Of a DNA stretch of 40,285 nt, positions 24,745-32,941 are shown one piece after another. Source of the stretch: Candidatus Obscuribacterales bacterium. GTDB taxonomy: Bacteria; Cyanobacteriota; Vampirovibrionia; Obscuribacterales; Obscuribacteraceae. Position numbers and translations under genes: made by a program. The notes beneath the pieces were generated by a model, which saw only the letters and a list, made by a program, of their open reading frames with translations, did not search any database and was not told the DNA's origin. The first letter of the stretch is position 1. Each line of letters begins with the position of its first letter. The stretch spans positions 1 through 40,285 of the forward strand of contig JAKFUT010000019.1 in assembly GCA_021732565.1 (NCBI GenBank), read 5' to 3'.

Positions 24745-26805
24745 TCAGTTGTAAACTGCAGAACCATCTTCGCCCAAAGAAGGAATCGATTGAATCGCTC
24801 GATTGATCTGGCTCAGCAAAAACTCCGTGCGTTGGCGAATTTCAGAAGAGGGATGAGTTAGAAGGGTTTTTACCACTCGTGACTGGCCCGGTTCCAGAAA
24901 GTCATTGCGATGGAAAAGCAGGTGTTCATCGCCACCATTTAGTGTGTACCATAGTGTGGGATCAATGGACAAACAGGACACCGATACATCGATAACCCAG
25001 GCAGAAAAGTTGTCCATATATGGTCCAAAATGAGATTCATTTCGTCCGGGATGCTGATAATTCGGATGACCCAGTTCCGGGCTTGAATGACCAGCCAGCG
25101 CCGGAACGAACATTCCATCGTAGTCTACCAGCACGAGTTCTTCATCCCGTACAAGAATATTTCCGTGCTGCAAATCTCCGTGTGCAACGCCGGCAGCCTT
25201 TAGCGCTGCGGTCATTCGTCTGAATCTTTGTCGCAACTGATCCATGGCACCATTTTGCAGCAAATAATTCTCAATGAACAAGTGCAGGGGAGTACCTTCT
25301 ACCCATTCCATCTTCAAGAGCGGCACCTGGCTCTGACCCATTCGAATGCCACTTTGCTGATATTCAAAATTCACGGTGTAAATCAAATCATCGGAACAAA
25401 TGTAATCGCTAAGCTGCTGGTAGCGATACTCACGATCACGTACAGGTGAGAGAAAAAAACGCACGGCCTTTAAGTTGTCACCGCAAAAGAACTTATAGAC
25501 TGCAGCAAAGGCACCGGTGGCGACAATCGGAAGCCCCATTGCGTTTAACTCCACTGTACCTGCTTTTAGCTCTTGATCAGAGAACGCAAGTCCGGGAGTC
25601 TGCACCGCTTCGTTATAGTCTTGAGGAGCAGGCCAGTTTGTTCCGGAGGTCCGAACCGGTTGTGGGCCCGTAAGATTTCGTTCTCGAACGAAAAAATGTT
25701 CCATTGCTGCGGGCTGCGGCGAAGAAGGACCGTGCCCGCCGGTACCCGCGTGCCATCGATTAACCTGTTCTTCCACCTCAGCTGGACCAATGCGGTGAAT
25801 TTGCATTGCATCTTCGCATTCACTTTTCCATTGGCTTCCAGTAATCGCCATACGGGTAACTACGTCAAGAACACGTTCACGCAGGGATCGGCTACTCACT
25901 GCTCCGGCCGGTAGTCGTTGCAGTACCGCAGCGTACTTCTTTCTAACAGCCACTGTTAGCGGATGAGACGGTCCATGTTGTATTTGCAAAGACGAAAGGT
26001 GCTGCCGGATAAGTGGTTCAGCCTCTTCATACTTACCGTGCAACATAAGATCTTCCGCACGGCTGAGCAGATCTTCCTTTCTCGTCTGGTTTTCGGCCGT
26101 ACTTTTCAATCGCCACGCAGACAACTGTTTATTGGAATTGGACAACATACTTGCATAACTTCGTTGAAGAGCCGTCACCTCAGCGTTATGATCTCCCAGA
26201 TGTTTGCGCAGCATTATCGTAGCGCCTTTGAAATACTGGTCGGCCTCGCCGGAGCGGTTGTTCTCCATCAACAGCTTCAACCTGCGCTCAAGTCCTAATG
26301 CACCGCACAGCGTGCCAGCCGGATAGGTGCGGCTGTAGAATGCCAGCACTCTCATGGCTGCTCGATCCACCTGGTCTGGCGCACACTCAATTTGCAATAC
26401 AAGAAAGCGCGCAAGTACCTTCATTGTCTCGGCGTGATGCACCCCGAATAGTTGTTCGTGCATTTCTACTGCAGCTAAGTAAGCATCGGCGGCTTCGCGA
26501 CTGCGCTTCAGGAGATCTAGTGCGTCGCCGGTCAACAGCAAATCTTTGCACACTTGTTCTGAAGGTCCGAGCCAATAATTTTGATCGATTTCGGTCGCCT
26601 CTTTCGCAAGAGAGAGCGCCTCCTCTGCTCGTCCGCGATCAAGCACGATCCGGCTGAGGTTGCGCATCGCTTCTGTGACCTCAGGGTCAACCACAGAGAG
26701 CTGTCGAGCCTTTGCAATGGCAGACTTAAATTGATACTCCGCCTCGTCAAAAAGGTTCCGCGCAAGGGCGGAATTCCCGGCATGTAAATTCTGATGCCAC
26801 GTCAT
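24745..26805 (-). CDS. TPR protein with C-terminal atypical kinase domain, 686 aa
   Basis: The N-terminal half is a set of kinesin-light-chain-type TPRs (HAGNSALARNLFDEAEYQFK; FGVHHAETMKVLARF; LGDHNAEVTALQRSYASML; HGPSHPLTVAVRKKYAAVL). A linker leads to a kinase-like domain (about 425-640). It has a small-residue loop GAFAAVYKFF, the catalytic loop HGDLQHGN at 542-549, and DYDG at 561-564 in place of DFG, followed by GHPNYQHPGR. In the beta-3 strand the usual Lys is Arg (LKAVRFF), which is unusual for an active kinase. The same features recur in the gene at 28995. The TPRs probably bind protein partners. ATG 26805 is the first start, without a clear ribosome binding site. Substrate unknown. 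Confidence 0.85.
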   Translation of the reverse strand: MTWHQNLHAGNSALARNLFDEAEYQFKSAIAKARQLSVVDPEVTEAMRNLSRIVLDRGRAEEALSLAKEATEIDQNYWLGPSEQVCKDLLLTGDALDLLKRSREAADAYLAAVEMHEQLFGVHHAETMKVLARFLVLQIECAPDQVDRAAMRVLAFYSRTYPAGTLCGALGLERRLKLLMENNRSGEADQYFKGATIMLRKHLGDHNAEVTALQRSYASMLSNSNKQLSAWRLKSTAENQTRKEDLLSRAEDLMLHGKYEEAEPLIRQHLSSLQIQHGPSHPLTVAVRKKYAAVLQRLPAGAVSSRSLRERVLDVVTRMAITGSQWKSECEDAMQIHRIGPAEVEEQVNRWHAGTGGHGPSSPQPAAMEHFFVRERNLTGPQPVRTSGTNWPAPQDYNEAVQTPGLAFSDQELKAGTVELNAMGLPIVATGAFAAVYKFFCGDNLKAVRFFLSPVRDREYRYQQLSDYICSDDLIYTVNFEYQQSGIRMGQSQVPLLKMEWVEGTPLHLFIENYLLQNGAMDQLRQRFRRMTAALKAAGVAHGDLQHGNILVRDEELVLVDYDGMFVPALAGHSSPELGHPNYQHPGRNESHFGPYMDNFSAWVIDVSVSCLSIDPTLWYTLNGGDEHLLFHRNDFLEPGQSRVVKTLLTHPSSEIRQRTEFLLSQINRAIQSIPSLGEDGSAVYN

Positions 26806-26931
26806 GGGGAGTTCGGCGATCTAAGAAGGGGACAAAACGTTCAAAATTGGGTTTTTGCCAGGGCGCAGCTTCATTGTAACTCGAAATCGCATTGGTCAAA
26901 GAGCAGAGGTTATTTCACCCGAACAAATAGA

Positions 26932-26948
26932 AGGCGTTGACAACGCCT
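26932..26948. promoter_or_regulatory. Perfect 17-base palindrome with a repeated half-site
   Basis: AGGCGTTG, a central A, and CAACGCCT. The ten bases AGGCGTTGAC (26932-26941) recur exactly at 26958-26967. Repeat spacing of 26 bases between divergent genes is what a dimeric repressor operator would look like, but no matching regulator is identified. Confidence 0.5.
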
Positions 26949-27159
26949 GTTGCAGTCAGGCGTTGACGAAACATCGAAAACTGCATGGCAGCCAAGGTTC
27001 GGCGGGAAAAATATGCTATACCTTCCACCCGAAAAAATTCGACATATTGAATATCCGGTTTCAAGGATGAGATATATGGTATTTCGAGTGCGCGCGGAGG
27101 CTATATAATCCTCGACACTGATTTTAGCCCCTGCAATAATTACCTGGGTTATCGAGCTA

Positions 27160-27261
27160 ATGATGCATGAAGTCCTGTTGGATGGTTTTATTATCGATGG
27201 TGAGCTTGATTCGAACCTGGTGGCGAGCACCAGGCGGTACAGCCATTTGTCTGAAGGCTAA
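27160..27261 (+). CDS. Possible short leader frame, 33 aa
   Basis: The frame MMHEVLLDGFIIDGELDSNL and following residues ends four bases before the TPR gene start. Its ribosome binding site is weak. It might be a leader peptide coupled to the downstream gene, or noise. Confidence 0.2.
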   Translation: MMHEVLLDGFIIDGELDSNLVASTRRYSHLSEG

Positions 27262-27265
27262 TTGA

Positions 27266-28756
27266 ATGAATTGGCGTACATTGGTGAATCTCGGGATCAA
27301 AGCCTACGATGAGGGCCTGTATGACGATGCGGAAAAGTGCTTGCGCGCTGCGCTTGAGAAATCCGGCTCATCCCAACTTGAAGATCAGTGTTACGGAAAC
27401 GGTCTTTTACGACTGATCTCACTTCTCCACGAACAAGCTCGCCTGGCAGAGGCAGAGGAACAATGCAGAGCATCAATAAACACGTACGAAGATCAACATC
27501 TTGTCGGTTGTTTAAACTGTGCCCTTCTGGAAGCTGAGTTAGCACGGATTCTCAGGAAACGAGGAAATAATAGACTGGCCGAAAGCTACATGATTCGTTC
27601 ACTAGATACGCGCGAACGACTGTTGGGTAAAGAGCATCCCGATCTCGCCGCGGATTATTGCAAGTTGGCTGAATGCATTCGAGAGCAAGGAAGGTTAGCA
27701 GAATCAGGAACCTTGCTGCAACGTGCAATTCATCTGCGAGAAAAAAACTATGGTCGCGATGATATCGCGCTTGTTCCCATTCTTGATGCGCTTGCAATCG
27801 TTCTCATGAAAGACGGAGAATTACACGAAGCTCGTGAGTTGTTCGAGCGAGCCTGCGAAATATTTTCCAACAAGACTGGCGGACGCCATTCAATTGCTGA
27901 TCACTTCACCTTACAACAACTGCTCCTGGAAGAGGAAGGAGCGCTTGAAAAACTGCGTCTGCGTCTGGAACGTGCTTCGCGAGATCCGGGTCGCCTTCAC
28001 GTGCCCAAAAGACTTGCCAGATATAAAAAACGGCTTGAAGCATTGATCAAATTATCGATTCACATTAGCTCGGATCTCGAAACTGCTAATCAGAGTGGAT
28101 TTTTGAAAGTTACCAGCTTCACCCCCACAGTGATTCTACCTGCCGCCACGATGCTACCAATTTGCCGTGGGTGCGCAAGCAACATGTCCGTGTTACTTCA
28201 GGTGGATTTTTCAGAACTGGTGCTTGCGGACGGTGCTCCAACTAGAGGATTGCTTCAGTTGTTTCGGTGTGAATTGTGCATTGCCGATTTTACTGAAGAG
28301 AACACTCATGAATATGCGAGATGGTATCCAGATTGGCAAAGTGCCGGTGATATTGACGCACCGTATGCGGTGTGCATGATTCCCTGGATAAGCGTTCCTT
28401 CCGCGCGAGCGGGAAACTTCACTGAGATTATCGGCGACCAACAATTTTTCGATAAAGGTCCGGACAAGTACGCCTCATATATAGAAGCTTTTGCAGATCC
28501 ATTCTTTTACACACAAATTGGCGGTTATCCGCCATGGCTCGAACGAGAGCAACATGATTGCGATGACAGTCCTAATTCTCCGGTGTTATGCGCCACTTGC
28601 CTCAAGGAGATGGACTTCCTTCTGGCAATCGGCAGCGAATCCCGGGCGTCGCCAGACAATGTTGAGGGCTATTGGTTCATATTTTATTGCCACCGCACAG
28701 AACAGTGCAAAGGTCTTTACTCGCCAACTATCATCGTCCAATCAACGAATGACTGA
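27266..28756 (+). CDS. TPR protein with duplicated Cys-pair module (DUF1963/PDCD2-like), 496 aa
   Basis: The N-terminal 250 residues are kinesin-light-chain-type TPRs (LGIKAYDEGLYDDAEKCLRA; LLGKEHPDLAADYCKLAECI). The C-terminal half repeats one module twice: PICRGCASNMSVLLQVDF with GLLQLFRCELC, and VLCATCLKEMDFLLAIGS with GYWFIFYCHRTEQC. Cys pairs followed by M-x2-L-L-x and a later aromatic strand ending in Cys resemble the DUF1963/PDCD2 fold, which likely binds zinc. A GAAGG site sits about eight bases before ATG 27266. It lies between the two atypical kinase genes, which makes it a candidate partner or substrate. No enzymatic motif is visible. Confidence 0.78.
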   Translation: MNWRTLVNLGIKAYDEGLYDDAEKCLRAALEKSGSSQLEDQCYGNGLLRLISLLHEQARLAEAEEQCRASINTYEDQHLVGCLNCALLEAELARILRKRGNNRLAESYMIRSLDTRERLLGKEHPDLAADYCKLAECIREQGRLAESGTLLQRAIHLREKNYGRDDIALVPILDALAIVLMKDGELHEARELFERACEIFSNKTGGRHSIADHFTLQQLLLEEEGALEKLRLRLERASRDPGRLHVPKRLARYKKRLEALIKLSIHISSDLETANQSGFLKVTSFTPTVILPAATMLPICRGCASNMSVLLQVDFSELVLADGAPTRGLLQLFRCELCIADFTEENTHEYARWYPDWQSAGDIDAPYAVCMIPWISVPSARAGNFTEIIGDQQFFDKGPDKYASYIEAFADPFFYTQIGGYPPWLEREQHDCDDSPNSPVLCATCLKEMDFLLAIGSESRASPDNVEGYWFIFYCHRTEQCKGLYSPTIIVQSTND

Positions 28757-28994
28757 TCACGACGATTCAGTTCGATGACCAGTTGCCCGGGACATCGCCG
28801 TTGAGCCTGACCTCACCAACTCTGCCATTCTCTTCCGTGTGAGTAAAGGGATGATCACAACCGCGGTTTCTCAAGTCTTTCCTTGGGATCTTTGGATTCT
28901 TGTATGAGAGGGACAAGACTTACCGATACACTGGAATCGTTATCGGCCCTGATTGAAGAATGAGGAAGCGCGCTCAACTCGAGTCTCAGCGGCC

Positions 28995-31061
28995 TCAGAA
29001 AAAAGGCGTTTCGCTCATCCAGTCTGGAAGACCGGAAGAGCCGCTTTTGCTATGGGAGGAACCGAATGGCGCAATGGAATCGAGTGAACCATTGAGAAAC
29101 TCGATTAGAAGGTTTGCTCGGTCTCGAATGTCGCTAGAAGAATGTGTAAGCAACGCAATAAACAAGGGTGAACGTTGAGGCTCCAGTAAATCGCTGCGGC
29201 GAAAGAGAAGACTTTCATCTCCGGCTCCAAAATTTGTCCAGAGTTCAGGATCTTCGCGAAGGGACAGGAGTGCTGAATCAATTAACCACGCCGAAAAATT
29301 ATCCAGTGACTGATTGAAATCTTCGGCGCCCCTGCGTGGATGCTGGTAATTCGGATGTCCCTTCTCCAAACTTGGGAAGCCGCGCAATGCAGGAACAAAC
29401 ATTCCGTCGTAATCCACCAGAACGAACTCGTCATCCCGGATGATAATATTTCCATGCTGCAGGTCACCATGAGCCACGTGTTCAGTTTGCAGATCCATCA
29501 GCATTCGTTGAAACTTGCCCCTCGTCGATTCCAGTTTGTCTGAATCGGTCACATTTGCATCAACAAAATGATTCAACGGGCTGCCTTCAACCCAGTCCAT
29601 CTTCAAGATTGGATACCATTCGCCATTAACGCGAATTCCGTTTTCCAAATATTGGAACCAAACCGTGTAGGGAAGATTGTCGCTACAAATAAATCGACTT
29701 ATGCAAGCATAGCGCTCCGCTTGATCCTTAACTCTGCTATTGAAGCAACGCACGGCCCAATCGCCCTTGCTCGAGGATAATCTGTAAACGCTTGCGAAGG
29801 CGCCGCTTGCTACGCGAGGCAACCCCAGGTGATTAGTATCAACAGAGGATCGTCTGAGTTCTTCGTCCGAAAAGCAGACACGCGGACTCTGAATGGCTTC
29901 GCAGAAGTCTTGCGCTGAAGGCCATCTTCCTCTCCCCCTTTTGTCCTTTGAGGGCGTTGGCCGATTCTCGGATGCGGTATCTAACCATTCCGGAGACGCC
30001 GCGGTCGGCGAAACCGCAGAGTTTGGCGGAATATTGTACCAAGTAGCTTTGAGACAATCGTCGATGGATTTTCGTATATTTTTTTGCGAACCGCATATGA
30101 CAGCGCCAGCTGCCAACATCAATTTCTCGATCTCGTCAACTAGCGATTCGACCACATGCCAGGGCTCTGAGTTTCGAACCTCAAACGATGAGAAATCTAT
30201 CGAGAGATCATAAGTGATTTGTAAAAGAGGTAGATCCGAAGGTGTAGATAATCCCGGTTTGACAGTCATTCGAAACTTTAATACCCTCGAGTCAGTCTGA
30301 TTTGATGTGGTGTTCGGGTTCAAAGACGAGTAATGAATGACCAGTCGCAGAAATCCTTCGCCGGGAAGCGGGCGCACTACTGAAATGTGGGGACAACGAA
30401 CAGCGCGCTCCAGCAACTGAACGGTCCTGCAATTCTGGCGCGAGAGTTCGCTTGCTAAGGAGCTGAGAAAATAGCTACCATGAAACCCGCCAGCCAGAAA
30501 AGTGTTACCGGAGAGCCGAGCGACTGTAAATGTTACCGTATTCGTCAGTGGAGCTGTTGGTGGCAGGGTACAATTCCATCCGCCGCCGCTAAGGTAACCG
30601 GCCCATACATCGAGTTCGAAACCGTTTTTCCGTAAGGCGAAGTCCAACACATCAATGATGGCCGAAACCAATTCCCACTCGGCGTTCGAGTACCAGTGTT
30701 CTCGTGCAAGGGCGCCTGAAATTTTGTAGACGGACTCGTAGTGATTTTCCTGCAGATTGCTTCGCATTTCCCATCGAAACCAGATTGGCCTGTGCCTTCG
30801 CGTGCTTGAAATTAGTCGAAAATCCAGCTGTATAGGGAGTGCTCTTATAGTGTCGATGACCACTCTGGTGCCTTTGAGAAGTGCCATCTGGCCTGGTAGG
30901 CAATTAGAGAGAATCGAGTCCAGCGACTGTTTCATTATCGCTGTAGGCGAGTCTGTTGTTTTGAAAGAGTTTCCCCGAATCTCTACGAAATCTGGAATTT
31001 CATTCCACTTTTGTGCAGACCACTCTCGTCGCATTCGTTCAAAGAAGCCGATCTCTTCCAT
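28995..31061 (-). CDS. Protein with C-terminal atypical kinase domain, 688 aa
   Basis: The C-terminal 310 residues match the kinase domain of the gene at 24745 closely: GAFASVYRLS loop, AVRCFNS with Arg at the VAIK Lys position, LKMDWVEGSPL, catalytic loop HGDLQHGN at 531-538, DYDG at 550-553, and GHPNYQHPRR. The N-terminal 370 residues are different: no TPRs, instead beta-rich stretches such as YYDLSIDF-like strands and a possible glycine-rich turn (GYLSGGGWNCT). A basic linker (KDKRGRGRWPSAQD) joins the halves. AAGGAG is about fifteen bases before ATG 31061, rather far. The N-terminal half may be a sensor; I do not recognise it. It converges with the TPR gene at 27266. Confidence 0.82.
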   Translation of the reverse strand: MEEIGFFERMRREWSAQKWNEIPDFVEIRGNSFKTTDSPTAIMKQSLDSILSNCLPGQMALLKGTRVVIDTIRALPIQLDFRLISSTRRHRPIWFRWEMRSNLQENHYESVYKISGALAREHWYSNAEWELVSAIIDVLDFALRKNGFELDVWAGYLSGGGWNCTLPPTAPLTNTVTFTVARLSGNTFLAGGFHGSYFLSSLASELSRQNCRTVQLLERAVRCPHISVVRPLPGEGFLRLVIHYSSLNPNTTSNQTDSRVLKFRMTVKPGLSTPSDLPLLQITYDLSIDFSSFEVRNSEPWHVVESLVDEIEKLMLAAGAVICGSQKNIRKSIDDCLKATWYNIPPNSAVSPTAASPEWLDTASENRPTPSKDKRGRGRWPSAQDFCEAIQSPRVCFSDEELRRSSVDTNHLGLPRVASGAFASVYRLSSSKGDWAVRCFNSRVKDQAERYACISRFICSDNLPYTVWFQYLENGIRVNGEWYPILKMDWVEGSPLNHFVDANVTDSDKLESTRGKFQRMLMDLQTEHVAHGDLQHGNIIIRDDEFVLVDYDGMFVPALRGFPSLEKGHPNYQHPRRGAEDFNQSLDNFSAWLIDSALLSLREDPELWTNFGAGDESLLFRRSDLLEPQRSPLFIALLTHSSSDIRDRANLLIEFLNGSLDSIAPFGSSHSKSGSSGLPDWMSETPFF

Positions 31062-31472
31062 TGGATTCTGTCGGAGCTCCTTGTTAACAAAGAATCAAGA
31101 ATAGAGTAGGACGTAAACGTCACATGTACAGTTCAGCGAGCTTGGATCTATGTGCAAACTCATGGAGACTTATCTTTGATTATGATTATATCCAGGTCTG
31201 GCAACAAGACGATGCCCAACTCAGTTGACTACCGCCTGGCTAAAAAGAGCACAGACATCACAAACTGAAGCCCGGAATCAAATTATTGAAAACTTCGGCA
31301 GCCACAAAAATTACCATAAATGTACCGTTCTCCCTGTCGATTATCTGAACAGGTCCGTTGATTGGCGATTCCAGTGAAACAAACTTTCCAATCGTCGCTA
31401 CAGATGACATATCAGCAAAATCGATTTCATGGCATTGTTATGGCTAACGCCGGGAATCTGCAATTCACCGAT

Positions 31473-31664
31473 CTATTTCGTAGTTGAGCCAACCAAAGCC
31501 TTGCTTTGTGGTTGAGATTGATTGCCAGGCGCCGGAGAGGTCGTCTGCCCCATTGGATTTAAAGTTCGCTTCGGAGCAGCCGGAGTTCCGGACTTCCCTG
31601 TTAAAGCCATAGGGCCCCTAACGGGATTACCAAGCCAGTCTTCCAATGCCAGCACCCTTGACAC
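31473..31664 (-). CDS. Possible small Pro/Gln-rich protein, 63 aa
   Basis: A GTG-started frame (MSRVLALEDWLGNPVRGPMA and onward) running away from the ArsR promoter. It is rich in Pro, Thr and Gln with no motif. It may be a real small gene or a fragment; no ribosome binding site is clear. Confidence 0.25.
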   Translation of the reverse strand: MSRVLALEDWLGNPVRGPMALTGKSGTPAAPKRTLNPMGQTTSPAPGNQSQPQSKALVGSTTK

Positions 31665-31686
31665 ACTGTTCTTAATTTGATATCTA
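31658..31686 (+). promoter_or_regulatory. Predicted ArsR promoter
   Basis: TTGACA at 31658-31663 is a perfect -35 hexamer. A 17-base spacer leads to TATCTA at 31681-31686, a weak -10. The -10 overlaps the operator palindrome. Confidence 0.5.
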
Positions 31687-31699
31687 TCTAATTAGATAG
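31684..31699. promoter_or_regulatory. Perfect 16-base ArsR-type operator palindrome
   Basis: CTATCTAATTAGATAG is self-complementary along its full length. It covers the -10 region and lies 30 bases before the ArsR start, the usual position for an autorepressing ArsR site. Confidence 0.7.
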
Positions 31700-31729
31700 C
31701 GGTCTAAATATGGAGGTCTGCGCTAAATT

Positions 31730-32314
31730 ATGTTCCTTTTCATGGCCAACGCACACTTAGCCAATATGTTGGCGTTCTTCAAAGCTCTTTCTGATGAAAG
31801 CCGACTCAAAATTATCGGGACTCTAGCTAATTCCGAGCGGAGTGTGGAAGAGATTGCCACATTGCTGGACTTAAAGGCCCCGACAGTTTCGCATCACTTG
31901 GCGAAGCTGAAAGCTCTTGATCTTCTTTCGATGAGAACAGAGGGAACAACACATCTATATCGGCTCAATATGGAGCCTCTGCGAGCTTTATCCAAACAAA
32001 TGCTGGCAGTTGAAGCTCTTGCTATAGAAGAAGATGACACCATCCACTATGAAGCGTGGGAACTCAAGATACTCACGGATTTTTTTGAAGGTGAGCGACT
32101 CAAGGAAATTCCCGCCAGTCGTAAAAAGCGGGAAGTGGTTTTACGCTGGCTCGCTGAAAAATTTGATCGAGAGAAACGGTATTCGGAGAAAGAGATCAAT
32201 TCCATCATCGGCCGTCATCATCCAGATTTTGCCACTCTCAGACGAGAGCTCATCGGGGGTGCACTTATGGAACGCAAAGACGGTATCTATTGGAGAAAAG
32301 AAGCACAGAATTGA
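31730..32314 (+). CDS. ArsR-family transcriptional regulator with DUF2087 domain
   Basis: Residues about 10-85 form an ArsR winged helix (FFKALSDESRLKIIGTLANS, then LDLKAPTVSHHLAKLKALDL recognition helix). The C-terminal half (LKEIPASRKKREVVLRWLAE to LMERKDGIYWR) fits DUF2087. This combination is a known one-component regulator type; the DUF2087 part probably senses or binds something, unknown. I see no ArsR metal-binding CxC. GGAGG sits about 14 bases before ATG 31730; a second ATG at 31742 is also possible. A perfect palindrome over its promoter suggests self-repression. The lipoprotein gene follows. Confidence 0.88.
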   Translation: MFLFMANAHLANMLAFFKALSDESRLKIIGTLANSERSVEEIATLLDLKAPTVSHHLAKLKALDLLSMRTEGTTHLYRLNMEPLRALSKQMLAVEALAIEEDDTIHYEAWELKILTDFFEGERLKEIPASRKKREVVLRWLAEKFDREKRYSEKEINSIIGRHHPDFATLRRELIGGALMERKDGIYWRKEAQN

Positions 32315-32474
32315 AATTTTATCAAAATCGTTCTGTGTTCTTCTCCTCCGGGAACATCAGTGTGTTCTGTCCGGATAGTGCCGAGTGGCGTCGCTTGACG
32401 ACGTACACGACATCTGGCATGTCGGAACCTCGTCACCAAATTTAGGGTCTCCTTATCAGCAAGGAGTAACAACC

Positions 32475-32930
32475 ATGAAACGATTTTTTATGTTCTTCAT
32501 TATTCCCGCATTGATGTTGTCCGCTTGCTCGAACAAAACCGAACGAACTGATACGTCCATGCAGACAAAGGAAACTCAATCACAAACCGTTCCTAATAAT
32601 GAAACTTACAGTGCTGATAACACTGGCTTAAATAAGACCGAGAAAAATTACTCGGCCGAACAAACAGGCAATGATAAAACAGATGTTCAGTTAACCGCCG
32701 ATATCCGCAAGGCTATTCTCAAAGAGAAAAATATGTCGGTTGATTCGCAGAACGTAAAGATCATCACGAATGGCGGAAATGTAACTCTTCGCGGACCGGT
32801 AGATTCCGCTGCGGAGAAATCATGTATCGCTGAACTAGCAAGAAACACCGAGGGTGTCAAATCAGTTAATGATGAAATGCTTTTGAAAAGCAAGAGCGTA
32901 GCAACCAAGAATGGTAAAGAAATTAAATAG
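32475..32930 (+). CDS. BON-domain lipoprotein, 151 aa
   Basis: An N-terminal signal peptide (MKRFFMFFIIPALMLSACSN) has a lipobox LSAC with Cys18, so it should be lipid-anchored. A Thr/Asn/Gln-rich linker follows, then one BON domain (DVQLTADIRKAILKEKNMSV, ITNGGNVTLRGPVDSAAEKS, NTEGVKSVNDEM). BON domains occur in OsmY-like proteins that bind membranes and respond to osmotic or envelope stress. AAGGAG at 32461-32466 is well placed before ATG 32475; the frame extends to 32385 without support. Only 11 bases separate it from the next stress-type gene. Confidence 0.88.
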   Translation: MKRFFMFFIIPALMLSACSNKTERTDTSMQTKETQSQTVPNNETYSADNTGLNKTEKNYSAEQTGNDKTDVQLTADIRKAILKEKNMSVDSQNVKIITNGGNVTLRGPVDSAAEKSCIAELARNTEGVKSVNDEMLLKSKSVATKNGKEIK

Positions 32931-32941
32931 GGGACTGTATT

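Larger units (their letters stand above)
26806..27265. other. Divergent control region between kinase and TPR genes
   Basis: 460 bases separating a minus-strand kinase gene and a plus-strand TPR gene. It holds a perfect 17-base palindrome with an additional half-site 26 bases on, and a possible short leader frame just before the TPR gene. No other coding frame is convincing. Confidence 0.45.
31062..31729. other. Gene-poor region before the ArsR gene
   Basis: 668 bases. I see one weak minus-strand frame (31473-31664) and, at the right end, the ArsR promoter and operator. Nothing else is supported. Confidence 0.4.

Noticed and set aside
28960..29178. Plus-strand frame at the end of the second atypical kinase
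   Set aside because: It is the reverse shadow of the kinase C terminus, rich in Arg and Ser, with no support of its own.
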